A DNA stretch of 64,000 nt, taken from assembly GCF_012932495.1 (NCBI RefSeq), contig NZ_JABCNG010000006.1, forward strand, positions 372,001 to 436,000, read 5' to 3'. The DNA comes from Novosphingobium sp. SG919 (GTDB taxonomy: Bacteria; Pseudomonadota; Alphaproteobacteria; Sphingomonadales; Sphingomonadaceae). Position 1 is the stretch's first letter. The number at the start of each line of letters is the position of its first letter. Positions 57,379 through 64,000 of this stretch are shown here, in pieces. A program made the translations under genes and the position numbers. The notes under the pieces were generated by a model, which was not told where the DNA came from, made no database searches, and saw only the letters and a list, made by a program, of their open reading frames with translations.

Positions 57379-59607
57379 TCAATAACCCTGCCAATCCTGC
57401 GCCCTACGGTCCGCAGGGCTCTTGGCCGGTGGCTTGCCCGCCGGTTGCGCTGGCCTCGGGGCCTGGCGCGTGCGCCCCGTCGCTCGATCGAGCAGGTCAT
57501 CGCTTGCGGCAGGCTGGGCATTGCGCGGCGCCTGGCGCGCCGGCGCGGCTGGCCCGGTGCCCAGGCCATCCTGGTCCACGGGAATGGCGTCATCGGGCGT
57601 GCGGCCCTGCGGCCCGTTGCCCTGTGGCCCGTTGCCCTGTGCACCTTCCAGGCCATCGCCCTGCTGGCCGTTGACCGTGTTGCCGTTCTCGTCGGTATAG
57701 TAATAGTCGTTGGGATTGTTGAGCAGGGCTTCGTCATCGGGCTCAAGCTGCCATTCCGGCAACTTGAGCTGGTTGTCGAACTGCTCCACCGGGCGTTTGG
57801 CCGTGGCCACGCGCATATAGGCGGCAAAGGCGCGCGCCGGGGCGGTCCCACCCTGCAGGCCGGGCACAGGGTGCGCATCGTCGCGCCCCATCCACACGCC
57901 CGTGGTCACGCCGCTGGAAAAGCCCAGGAACCAGCCGTCCTTGTTGGAACTGGTGGTGCCGGTCTTGCCCGCCACCGGGCGGCCGATCTGCGCCGCGCGG
58001 CCGGTGCCGATGTTCACCGCGGTTTGCAGCAGGTCGGTGATCTCGGCCGCGACGTAATCGGGCACAAGCTGCTGCTGCGCATCGGGGCGGTGGCTGTACA
58101 GCACTTCCCCGTCCGTCGTCGTCACCTTGCGGATGCCATAGGGCGTCACCAGGCGGCCCTTGGCTTCTACCGAGGCGAAAGCACGCACCATGTCGATCAC
58201 GCGCACGTCGCTGGTGCCCAGCACCATCGAGGGCATCGTGTTGATCGGGGTGGTGATGCCAAACCGGCGGGCCATGTTGGCTACTGCGCTAAAGCCCACT
58301 TCGTTGCCGAGCTGCGCGGCCACCGTATTCTTGGAATAGGCAAAGGCGGTGCGCACGTCGATCTGCCCGGCATAGCTGCCGCCCGAATTGCGCGGGCTCC
58401 ACCCATCGATCGTAACGGGCTCGTCCACCACGCGGTCTTCTGGGCGATAGCCGCGTTCCAGCGCGGCGAGATAGACGAACAGCTTCCACGCCGAACCGGG
58501 CTGGCGCACGGCATTGGTCGCGCGGTTGTAGTTCGAGGTGACGTAATCGGTCCCGCCTACCATGGCGAGCACGGCACCATCGCGGTCCACGCTCACCAGG
58601 GCGCCTTGCGCGCCCTTGGGCACCTGGCTGGTGATGGCATCGGTGGCCGCGCGCTGCGCCACGGGATCGAGCGTGGTCCACACTTCGATCGGCTGGTCGT
58701 TGTCGGGCACCAGCACGTCAAGCTGCGGCAGCACCCAATCGGTGAAATAGCGGGCCGAATTCTGGCCCTGCTCGGCAGCCAGGTGCACGGCCTTGAGATC
58801 GACCGCCGCCGCCTGCGCCGGGGTAAGCGTGCCGGCATCGACCATGGTTTCCAGCACGACCTTGGCGCGGTCCACCGCGGCTTGCGCATCGGCCGTGGGC
58901 GAATAATGCGAAGGCGCCTTGACCAGGCCGGCGATGATCGCTGCCTCGCCCAGCGAGAGTTCCTCGCCCGAATGGCCGAAGAACTTGCGCGCGGCCGAAT
59001 CCACGCCATAGGCGCCGCCGCCGAAATAGACCTTGTTGAGGTACAGCTCGAGGATCTGGTCCTTGGAAAACTTGCTTTCCAAAGCCAGCGACAGGATCGC
59101 CTCGCGAATCTTGCGATCGAACGTGCGGCTGTTGTTGAGGAAGATGTTGCGCGCCAACTGCTGGGTGATGGTCGATCCGCCCTGGCGCCACCGCCCGCTT
59201 TGCGCACGCACCATGACCGAGCGGACAATGCCCACCGGGTCCACGCCCCAATGTTCGCGGAAGCGGCGGTCTTCCACCGAAACCAGCGCATCCTTCATCG
59301 GCTGGGGAATGCGGTTATAGGGAATCCACTTGCCGTAGCTGGGCCCGAGCGTGACGATTTCCGAACCGTCGTTGGCTCGCACCACGATCATCTGGCCAGC
59401 CTGGCTGGACTTGAGCTTGTCGTAGCTGGGCAGCGAACGGGCCGTCACCAGCACCGCGCCAGTGATGCCCAACGCCACCAGCAGCACGATGCCGATGCCC
59501 CACACCGCAAGGCGGCGCAGCCATCGGCCGATCGTGGAAGGCGCGCGGCTGCGCTGCGCGGGGTCTTCGCCGTCTTGTCCGCGGCGGGGCACGTCCCGTC
59601 TGGCCAT
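57379..59607 (-). CDS. Bifunctional penicillin-binding protein 1 (class A PBP)
   Basis: A 742-residue cell-wall synthase. A basic cytoplasmic tail and one membrane span (about 30-52) precede the GT51 domain, with VSVEDRRFREHWGVDPVG, GGSTITQQLARNIFLNNSRT and LELYLNKVYFGGGAYGVDSA. The transpeptidase domain shows SxxK in VRQPGSAWKLFVYLAA (nucleophile Ser), SxN in AFAYSKNTVAAQLG, and KTGT in GRPVAGKTGTTSSNKDGW. A low-complexity Gln/Gly/Pro tail (about 625-742) is extra. It polymerises and cross-links peptidoglycan. A single gene ending at the terminator at 57327. Confidence 0.92.
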   Translation of the reverse strand: MARRDVPRRGQDGEDPAQRSRAPSTIGRWLRRLAVWGIGIVLLVALGITGAVLVTARSLPSYDKLKSSQAGQMIVVRANDGSEIVTLGPSYGKWIPYNRIPQPMKDALVSVEDRRFREHWGVDPVGIVRSVMVRAQSGRWRQGGSTITQQLARNIFLNNSRTFDRKIREAILSLALESKFSKDQILELYLNKVYFGGGAYGVDSAARKFFGHSGEELSLGEAAIIAGLVKAPSHYSPTADAQAAVDRAKVVLETMVDAGTLTPAQAAAVDLKAVHLAAEQGQNSARYFTDWVLPQLDVLVPDNDQPIEVWTTLDPVAQRAATDAITSQVPKGAQGALVSVDRDGAVLAMVGGTDYVTSNYNRATNAVRQPGSAWKLFVYLAALERGYRPEDRVVDEPVTIDGWSPRNSGGSYAGQIDVRTAFAYSKNTVAAQLGNEVGFSAVANMARRFGITTPINTMPSMVLGTSDVRVIDMVRAFASVEAKGRLVTPYGIRKVTTTDGEVLYSHRPDAQQQLVPDYVAAEITDLLQTAVNIGTGRAAQIGRPVAGKTGTTSSNKDGWFLGFSSGVTTGVWMGRDDAHPVPGLQGGTAPARAFAAYMRVATAKRPVEQFDNQLKLPEWQLEPDDEALLNNPNDYYYTDENGNTVNGQQGDGLEGAQGNGPQGNGPQGRTPDDAIPVDQDGLGTGPAAPARQAPRNAQPAASDDLLDRATGRTRQAPRPAQPAGKPPAKSPADRRAQDWQGY

Positions 59608-59740
59608 CAGTGGTTACCGGTTTCCTCGAAAGCGCAACACTGCGCCAAGTTTGCGAGCCATCAGCCGCCCTTGCACAGGCGATCCGTAACGCAGGGTTAA
59701 TGGATGCCTGCCAGGGCGCCCTGGCTCGCTCCCTAGCCGA

Positions 59741-60139
59741 TCATTCTTCCGGCGTGAAGTCGAGCGCGGCAGAGTTCATGCAATAGCGCAGCCCGGTCGG
59801 CGCGGGCCCATCGGGAAACACGTGGCCCAGGTGCCCGTCGCAGCGGGCACAACGCACTTCGGTGCGAATCATCCCGTGCGACGTGTCGCGCTTTTCCTCC
59901 ACCGCGGTTTCGTCCATCGGGTGGGTAAAGCTGGGCCAGCCGCACCCGCTGTCGAACTTGGTGGCCGAGGTGAACAGCGGCTGCCCGCACCCGGCGCAGG
60001 TGTAATCGCCGCTGGCCTTGTTCTTGTCGTACTTGCCGGTAAACGCCCGCTCGGTGCCGGCCTGGCGCAGGATGTGATACTGCTCCGGGCTCAGGCGTTC
60101 GCGCCATTCCGCCTCGGTCAGGTTCAGTTTTTCGCTCAT
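59741..60139 (-). CDS. msrB: Peptide-methionine (R)-S-oxide reductase
   Basis: A 132-residue enzyme that repairs methionine-R-sulfoxide in proteins. It shows the zinc CxxC pairs [11 protein letters not shown] and [24 protein letters not shown] with substrate-binding Trp, and the catalytic Cys in [19 protein letters not shown] sits 8 bases before ATG 60139, a very strong ribosome site. It is divergent from the HxlR regulator gene. Confidence 0.93.
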   Translation of the reverse strand: MSEKLNLTEAEWRERLSPEQYHILRQAGTERAFTGKYDKNKASGDYTCAGCGQPLFTSATKFDSGCGWPSFTHPMDETAVEEKRDTSHGMIRTEVRCARCDGHLGHVFPDGPAPTGLRYCMNSAALDFTPEE

Positions 60140-60271
60140 GGATGGGATCTCCTTTGCCGCCCATATGGGGTCGCGGGCGCCACGCCACAACATCGCCGCG
60201 GCGCCCCCGTTCGAGCCTTCGCAGACCATACTGGCACTTCCTGTCGCACATCGCTTAAAAAGCGGCGCACA

Positions 60272-60796
60272 ATGCGCTATGACGGCCTCGTGATGGAAAA
60301 ATTGCAAGAACCTCTGGCAGACATTGCCCAGTGCAGCCTTCCTGTGGCGTTGGAGGTGATGGGTGAGCGCTGGTCGTTCATGATCCTGCGCGCCGCGTTC
60401 AACGGCATCTACCATTTCGAGGAGTTCCTCACCCAGTTGGGCATTGCGCGCAACATCTTGTCCAACCGGCTGTCGCGCCTGGTCGATCACGGCATCCTGG
60501 CGCGCATCCCCTGTTCCGACGATCGGCGGCGGGTGGAATACCGGCTGACTCCCAAGGGATTCGATCTGCTGCCGGCGATGCTGGCCTTGCGCCAATGGGG
60601 CGAGAAGTGGGGCGCTGGCATTTCCTGCAACCCGGTGCTGTGCGATGCGCGCGATGGCCAGCCGATCGCGCCGATCGTCTTGCGTGCGCACGATGGGCGT
60701 CCGCTGGGCCCGGCAGACCTTGCCTGGCGCCGCCGCGAAGAAATCGCGCCGCCTGCCCCTGCCCCGGCCAAGGAACCGGCCGGAACGCTCGCCTGA
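60272..60796 (+). CDS. HxlR-family transcriptional regulator
   Basis: A 174-residue regulator. The winged-helix domain reads [20 protein letters not shown] and [20 protein letters not shown], then [20 protein letters not shown], the HxlR signature. The last 50 residues are Pro/Ala-rich and probably disordered. HxlR proteins respond to aldehydes, thiols or oxidants; this one has a Cys at the domain start and further Cys, so redox sensing is possible. A second ATG at 60293 is an alternative start. It is divergent from msrB with a 132-bp gap. Confidence 0.85.
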   Translation: MRYDGLVMEKLQEPLADIAQCSLPVALEVMGERWSFMILRAAFNGIYHFEEFLTQLGIARNILSNRLSRLVDHGILARIPCSDDRRRVEYRLTPKGFDLLPAMLALRQWGEKWGAGISCNPVLCDARDGQPIAPIVLRAHDGRPLGPADLAWRRREEIAPPAPAPAKEPAGTLA

Positions 60797-60845
60797 TCCA
60801 GCAGGTTCGCGCGTCGACGGGCTTGTGATTCGCTGAAAAGTATTC

Positions 60846-60882
60846 GGGGCAGGATCGCCGGTGGAAACGGCGACCCTGCCCC
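60846..60882 (+). terminator. Stem-loop after the HxlR gene
   Basis: GGGGCAGG-TCGCCG pairs with CGGCGA-CCTGCCCC around a 7-base loop, with small bulges. It starts 49 bp after the HxlR stop. No T-run follows, so it is a probable but not typical terminator. Confidence 0.5.
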
Positions 60883-61039
60883 GCCAACCGCACGGGGGAC
60901 TGCGCGTGCGGCAAGCTCTTGTCTGGGCTTTGTTTCATGAATGGGGCCAAAACGGTTTCGTTCGCGCAAATTCATCGATGATGAGATTGCGCACTGCGCC
61001 TGGGATCCCCACTCGCGGCAGGCAGGACCCGCCACGATC

Positions 61040-61408
61040 TCAGCGGCTGGCCAGAACCTGCTCGCGCGCCAGCGCGACCTGAACCTTGCCCTGGCGCAGC
61101 GCGGCGCTGAAGCAGTTGCGCTGGTCCTGGGCCTGTTCCAGAGTTACCTTGCCCAAGCCGATGGCACAGGCCTGGCGTGCGGCGGCACGCACCCTGCGAT
61201 CGGCCGCCGCGCGGCCTTCCACGCTCATCAGGTTGAGATCGGAAATCTTCACCGGCACGCGGGTGACGGTCATCGTCATGCCGCTCGGCGCGTCGATCAT
61301 CGAGTCGGCCGGGGCCTGGGCGAAAGCGGGCATGCTGCTGCCGGCCAGGGCACCGGCGGCGGCAAGGGAAAGGGCAAGCGGGCGGAAGGCGGGGCTGAAG
61401 ACGGACAT
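61040..61408 (-). CDS. UrcA-family protein
   Basis: A 122-residue secreted protein. A signal peptide (about 1-30, ending MPAFAQ) is followed by the UrcA pattern: VPVKISDLNLMSVEGRAAAD, RRVRAAARQACAIGLGK and a second Cys in DQRNCFSAALRQGKVQVALA. UrcA proteins are small periplasmic proteins typical of Sphingomonadales and Caulobacterales; their function is unknown. AAAGGAAA before ATG 61408 sets the start. The two Cys residues may form a disulfide. Confidence 0.85.
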   Translation of the reverse strand: MSVFSPAFRPLALSLAAAGALAGSSMPAFAQAPADSMIDAPSGMTMTVTRVPVKISDLNLMSVEGRAAADRRVRAAARQACAIGLGKVTLEQAQDQRNCFSAALRQGKVQVALAREQVLASR

Positions 61409-61743
61409 CGGTCGTTTCCTTTTGCGTGGTGGGACAAAAGCACGGATCGAAATGGGTTCGGGCTTGGTCTCGTTGGACTGGCCGCCGGGCGGTTCAGGCC
61501 TTGCGGTATGTCGCTGGTTTAACCGCATCTTCGAGGGTCGGCGCGCGCCCCTCGACCAGGCACGGCCCCACGCCGACCAGCGCCGCCTGTCCCCGACGAA
61601 CCGCCATGCCGCATCGGCGGACGACACATTTCGACATCGCCACCGCCCGACGAACCACCCGCACCGCGTGCTCGATTCGTCGATGGCTGCGCATCAATGC
61701 GCAGCAAACCCTTTGCCCGGCGGCAAGAAAGGCGCACTATGAC
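61409..61743. promoter_or_regulatory. Divergent gap upstream of UrcA and membrane protein genes
   Basis: A 335-bp gap between two divergent genes. The frames through it lack coding character. I see no clear promoter, repeat or RNA gene. Confidence 0.35.
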
Positions 61744-62016
61744 ATGCTCATGGCAGTGGCAGTCATCTTTGTGCTGGGCATCGTCAACTTCGCGCTCAAC
61801 CGCGCGGTGATGGCGTGCAACCACCCGCTGATGCGGCAGATGCCGCCCGTGCTCAAGGCGATGAACCGTCGCTTCTCGCTGCTGATCGAATACCTGATGC
61901 TGGTGGCCGGCATGCTGCTCGCCGCGCAAGGCTGGGCCTGGGGGGCGATCGGCTATGGCGTCTACAGCATGATGAACGGCTTTTCCGCCTGGCTCATCCT
62001 GTCGGGCCGGGTCTGA
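61744..62016 (+). CDS. Small membrane protein, 90 residues
   Basis: Up to three hydrophobic helices are visible: AVAVIFVLGIVNFALNRAVM (about 3-22), LLIEYLMLVAGMLLAAQGWA (about 46-65) and IGYGVYSMMNGFSAWLILSG (about 69-88). Short polar loops separate them. It resembles small inner-membrane proteins of sphingomonads of unknown function. ATG 61744 is preceded by AAAGGCG; the Met at 61750 is an alternative. It lies 85 bp before the lipid-kinase-like gene in the same direction. Confidence 0.68.
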   Translation: MLMAVAVIFVLGIVNFALNRAVMACNHPLMRQMPPVLKAMNRRFSLLIEYLMLVAGMLLAAQGWAWGAIGYGVYSMMNGFSAWLILSGRV

Positions 62017-62101
62017 ACCCCGATCGGGGGCTTGGTCGCGGTTCTGCCGGCGGGAACCGCCAACACCCCCGCGCATTGGCCCGGGGGAGGACCTTTCGCG
62101 C

Positions 62102-62953
62102 ATGACCACCATTCCCCTTTGGCTCGTCGTCAATCCGGCCAGCGGCAGCAATTCCGAAGCGGCGGTTGCCGCGCTTACCGCCGCCTTGGCCGAAGGCGGC
62201 CACGCGCCCACGCGGGTGCTGCGCTTGCCGGCCGATGAACTGCCCACCCGCGCTGCGCTGGAAGCGGCCAACGTTGCCACGCTGGCGATCTTCACCGGCG
62301 ATGGCACCGTCAACGCGCAAGTTGCGCTGCTGCACGGGTGGGAAGGCGCGGTGCTGGTCCTGCCGGGTGGCACGCAAAACCTGCTGGCCAAGGCGCTGCA
62401 TGGCGATGCCGATGCCCCCGCTATTGCCGCGCGCCTGGGCCGTGGCGAATTGCGCCGCACGCGCCGCAGCGCCGTCAAGACGTCGGCCGGCGACGCGCTG
62501 GTCGAAGTGCTGGCCGGCCCTGGCGCGACGTGGGCCGACGTGCGTGAAGGCGTGCGCGACATGGACTTGTCGAGCATTGCCAGCGCCTTGGGCGAAGCGG
62601 TGCGCAGTACTGCGGGCGGTGCTGCCGTCAGCGTCAGCCAGCCGCCACTGGGCAAGCCGGAAGGCTATCGTGCGGTGCGCATGGATGCCGATGACGGCAC
62701 GCTCACGCTCGATGGCTATGATGCGCAGGATTGGGCAGACTTGGCGGCCCATGGTGTTTCCATGCTGGTAAAGCGCGATTTCCGCCAGGGTCCACACGAA
62801 GAACTGGGCCAGGCTGACGCCGTGGTCTGCACCAGCCGCGAGCCGATCGCTCTGATGATCGATGGCGAACGCCGCGACGGCGCCACGCAGGAAGAGTTCC
62901 GCTGCATAACCCTGCCGGTCGAATTCCTGGCCAGCGCGGTGGCGCCCTCTTGA
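62102..62953 (+). CDS. Diacylglycerol/lipid kinase-like protein
   Basis: A 283-residue protein of the DAGK catalytic family. It shows the N-terminal VVNPASGSNSEAAVAAL, the nucleotide loop IFTGDGTVNAQVALL (family GGDGT) and VLPGGTQNLLAKALHG (family PxGTxN). The C-terminal lobe is beta-rich. Members phosphorylate diacylglycerol, sphingoid bases or related lipids. The first Gly of GGDGT is Thr here, so catalytic competence should be viewed with some care. The stop overlaps or abuts the phosphoesterase gene that follows. Confidence 0.82.
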   Translation: MTTIPLWLVVNPASGSNSEAAVAALTAALAEGGHAPTRVLRLPADELPTRAALEAANVATLAIFTGDGTVNAQVALLHGWEGAVLVLPGGTQNLLAKALHGDADAPAIAARLGRGELRRTRRSAVKTSAGDALVEVLAGPGATWADVREGVRDMDLSSIASALGEAVRSTAGGAAVSVSQPPLGKPEGYRAVRMDADDGTLTLDGYDAQDWADLAAHGVSMLVKRDFRQGPHEELGQADAVVCTSREPIALMIDGERRDGATQEEFRCITLPVEFLASAVAPS

Positions 62954-63009
62954 CCGCGCAAGCGCCTGAGGGGAAAGCGCAGCGCGCATCCCCAAGGAAT
63001 TGGCCCGGC

Positions 63010-63858
63010 ATGACCCGCATCTTTCACATCAGCGACATTCACTTCGGACTGGAAGATCCCCGTGCCCTGGCATGGCTGGTCGATTGCGTGGCGCGCGAAC
63101 GCCCCGATGCCGTGGCCATCACCGGCGACCTGACCATGCGCGCGCGGCACCGCGAATTTGCTGCCGCATGCCGCTGGATCCAGGGATTGGACGTGCCGGT
63201 CACGGTGGAAGTGGGCAACCACGACTTGCCCTATTTCAACCCGGTCGAACGGTTCTTCGATCCTTATCGGCGTTTCCGCGCCATCGAGCACTTGGTGGAG
63301 CGGCCGCTCGATCTCCCGGGCGTGGCAATCGTGCCGCTCAAGACCACGGCGCGGGCGCAGTGGCGCTTCAACTGGTCCAAGGGCCATGTGGGGCGCAAAG
63401 CGCTGGCCGATTGCCTCGCCCGGATCGACGCCCTGCCCCCCGGCACCCGTGCCTTGGTGGCCTGCCACCATCCCCTGGTCGAAGCCGGCACGCGCGGCAA
63501 CGCCATGACCCGCCACGGCAATGCCGCCCTGGCCGAGCTTGCGCGGCGCAATGTCCTGGCCGTGCTGTCGGGCCATGTGCATGACGCATTCGACCTTATC
63601 CGCCCCACGCCGCATGGCCCGGTGCGGATGATCGGCGCCGGCACGCTCTCGCTGCGCACGCGCTCCACCCCGCCCAGCTTCAACGATCTCGTGCTGGGCA
63701 ATGGCGATTTAAATGTCACCGTGCGCAACCTCGACGCCGTGCCGACGCCGGCGATGCAGATCGAGGATGTGCCCGAAAATGCGCTGCCCCCGCGCCAGCC
63801 CGACGAACCGGTCGCCCCTATCGCTGCCGTACCCGAAGTCGATCCGCCGGTGCATTGA
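63010..63858 (+). CDS. Calcineurin-like metallophosphoesterase
   Basis: A 282-residue phosphoesterase. The metal motifs are complete: IFHISDIHFGLEDP, AITGDLTMRARHREF, VEVGNHDLPYFNPVE, VACHHPLVE and VLSGHVHDAFDLI. This is close to the CpdA/lipid-phosphatase branch of the superfamily. ATG 63010 has AAGGAA 11 bases ahead. A longer frame from TTG 62950, overlapping the previous stop, is possible. Pairing with a lipid kinase-like gene suggests a lipid or UDP-sugar-lipid substrate, which is inference. The C-terminus (about 240-282) is Pro-rich. Confidence 0.82.
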   Translation: MTRIFHISDIHFGLEDPRALAWLVDCVARERPDAVAITGDLTMRARHREFAAACRWIQGLDVPVTVEVGNHDLPYFNPVERFFDPYRRFRAIEHLVERPLDLPGVAIVPLKTTARAQWRFNWSKGHVGRKALADCLARIDALPPGTRALVACHHPLVEAGTRGNAMTRHGNAALAELARRNVLAVLSGHVHDAFDLIRPTPHGPVRMIGAGTLSLRTRSTPPSFNDLVLGNGDLNVTVRNLDAVPTPAMQIEDVPENALPPRQPDEPVAPIAAVPEVDPPVH

Positions 63859-63868
63859 GCCGAGCCAT

Positions 63869-63907
63869 GAAAAAAGCCCCCGCCCGACAAGGGCGAGGGC
63901 CTTTTTT
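63869..63907. terminator. Bidirectional Rho-independent terminator
   Basis: A hairpin GCCCCCGCCC/GGGCGAGGGC with a 5-base loop is flanked by six A on one side and six T on the other. It can stop transcripts from both strands, serving the phosphoesterase (plus) and the gene ending at 63927 (minus). Confidence 0.9.
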
Positions 63908-63926
63908 GCAAGCCAAGCAGGCCGGA

Positions 63927-64000
63927 TTACTTCTTCTTTTCGGGCGCCACCGAGATGCGCACGGTTTCCCCGTTGTGGCCGGGGAAATCGGTGAACATCG
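63927..64000 (-). CDS. C-terminal end of an unidentified gene (cut by window edge)
   Basis: On the minus strand the last 23 codons read MFTDFPGHNGETVRISVAPE, then Lys-Lys-Lys and TAA at 63927. Only the tail is inside the window, so no family can be assigned. The position of the terminator at 63869, directly after the stop, supports a genuine gene end. Confidence 0.55.
   Translation of the reverse strand, partial: MFTDFPGHNGETVRISVAPEKKK

Noticed and set aside
54901-59700. Long frames opposite degP (minus) and opposite the penicillin-binding protein (plus)
   Set aside because: The opposite strands carry complete catalytic motifs, and these frames are high-GC shadows.
1-64000. CRISPR arrays, tRNA or rRNA genes, insertion sequences
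   Set aside because: No regularly spaced repeats, cloverleaf-like sequences, rRNA stretches or transposase genes were seen on reading. A tRNAscan or ISfinder search was not possible.

Overview
The window is chromosomal DNA of a high-GC alphaproteobacterium. It most resembles Sphingomonadaceae, in the Novosphingobium/Sphingomonas range. The reasons are an rpsT-dnaA pair, hflK-hflC followed by a DegP-type protease, UrcA-family and TorF-family genes, a small protein ending in SFPASDPPSNY, and a large TonB-dependent receptor. This assignment is inferred from gene content; no marker gene was compared by computation. I saw no rRNA, tRNA or CRISPR array.

Layout. Positions 1-3235 hold host genes: a truncated betaine-aldehyde dehydrogenase, an HD-GYP protein, a SnoaL-like protein and a small unknown. 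Positions 3599-20895 form one co-directional cassette of 24 genes for a podovirus-type particle. In order these are a winged-helix-like protein, small and large terminase, an NlpC/CHAP-like hydrolase, portal, scaffold, capsid, a Bbp16-like cement protein, tail-tube proteins (one split in two), gp13/gp14-like internal proteins, a tailspike, and a lysis set (GH19 endolysin, holin-like proteins, Rz with nested Rz1). It has no integrase, repressor, replication gene or visible att site, and it ends 2 bp from a host gene. Three 12-bp AGGA-N4-TCCT palindromes lie in its leader.

Positions 20898-28252 hold a glyoxalase-like protein, an SDR, MtgA, a TonB-dependent receptor behind a structured leader that may be a cobalamin riboswitch, a calcineurin-like phosphatase and a TorF-type porin. 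Positions 28370-34358 form a three-gene heavy-metal RND efflux operon with stop-start overlaps. Positions 34716-43986 carry a dicarboxylate symporter, a lipoprotein, nth-dapB, a chemoreceptor, a LysR/alcohol dehydrogenase pair, a sirtuin, a MoeB/ThiF-like enzyme and a 53-codon membrane protein.

Positions 43960-46606 form the dnaA-rpsT region, with DnaA-box-like sites on the downstream side. Positions 46900-52563 run on the minus strand as mrp, an orphan molybdenum hydroxylase large subunit, ferrochelatase and a P450-like protein that lacks the haem-ligand cysteine. Positions 52739-56469 are hflK-hflC-degP, a membrane and periplasm quality-control set. The rest holds a bifunctional penicillin-binding protein, msrB, an HxlR regulator, an UrcA protein, a diacylglycerol-kinase-like protein paired with a phosphoesterase, and the tail end of an unidentified gene.
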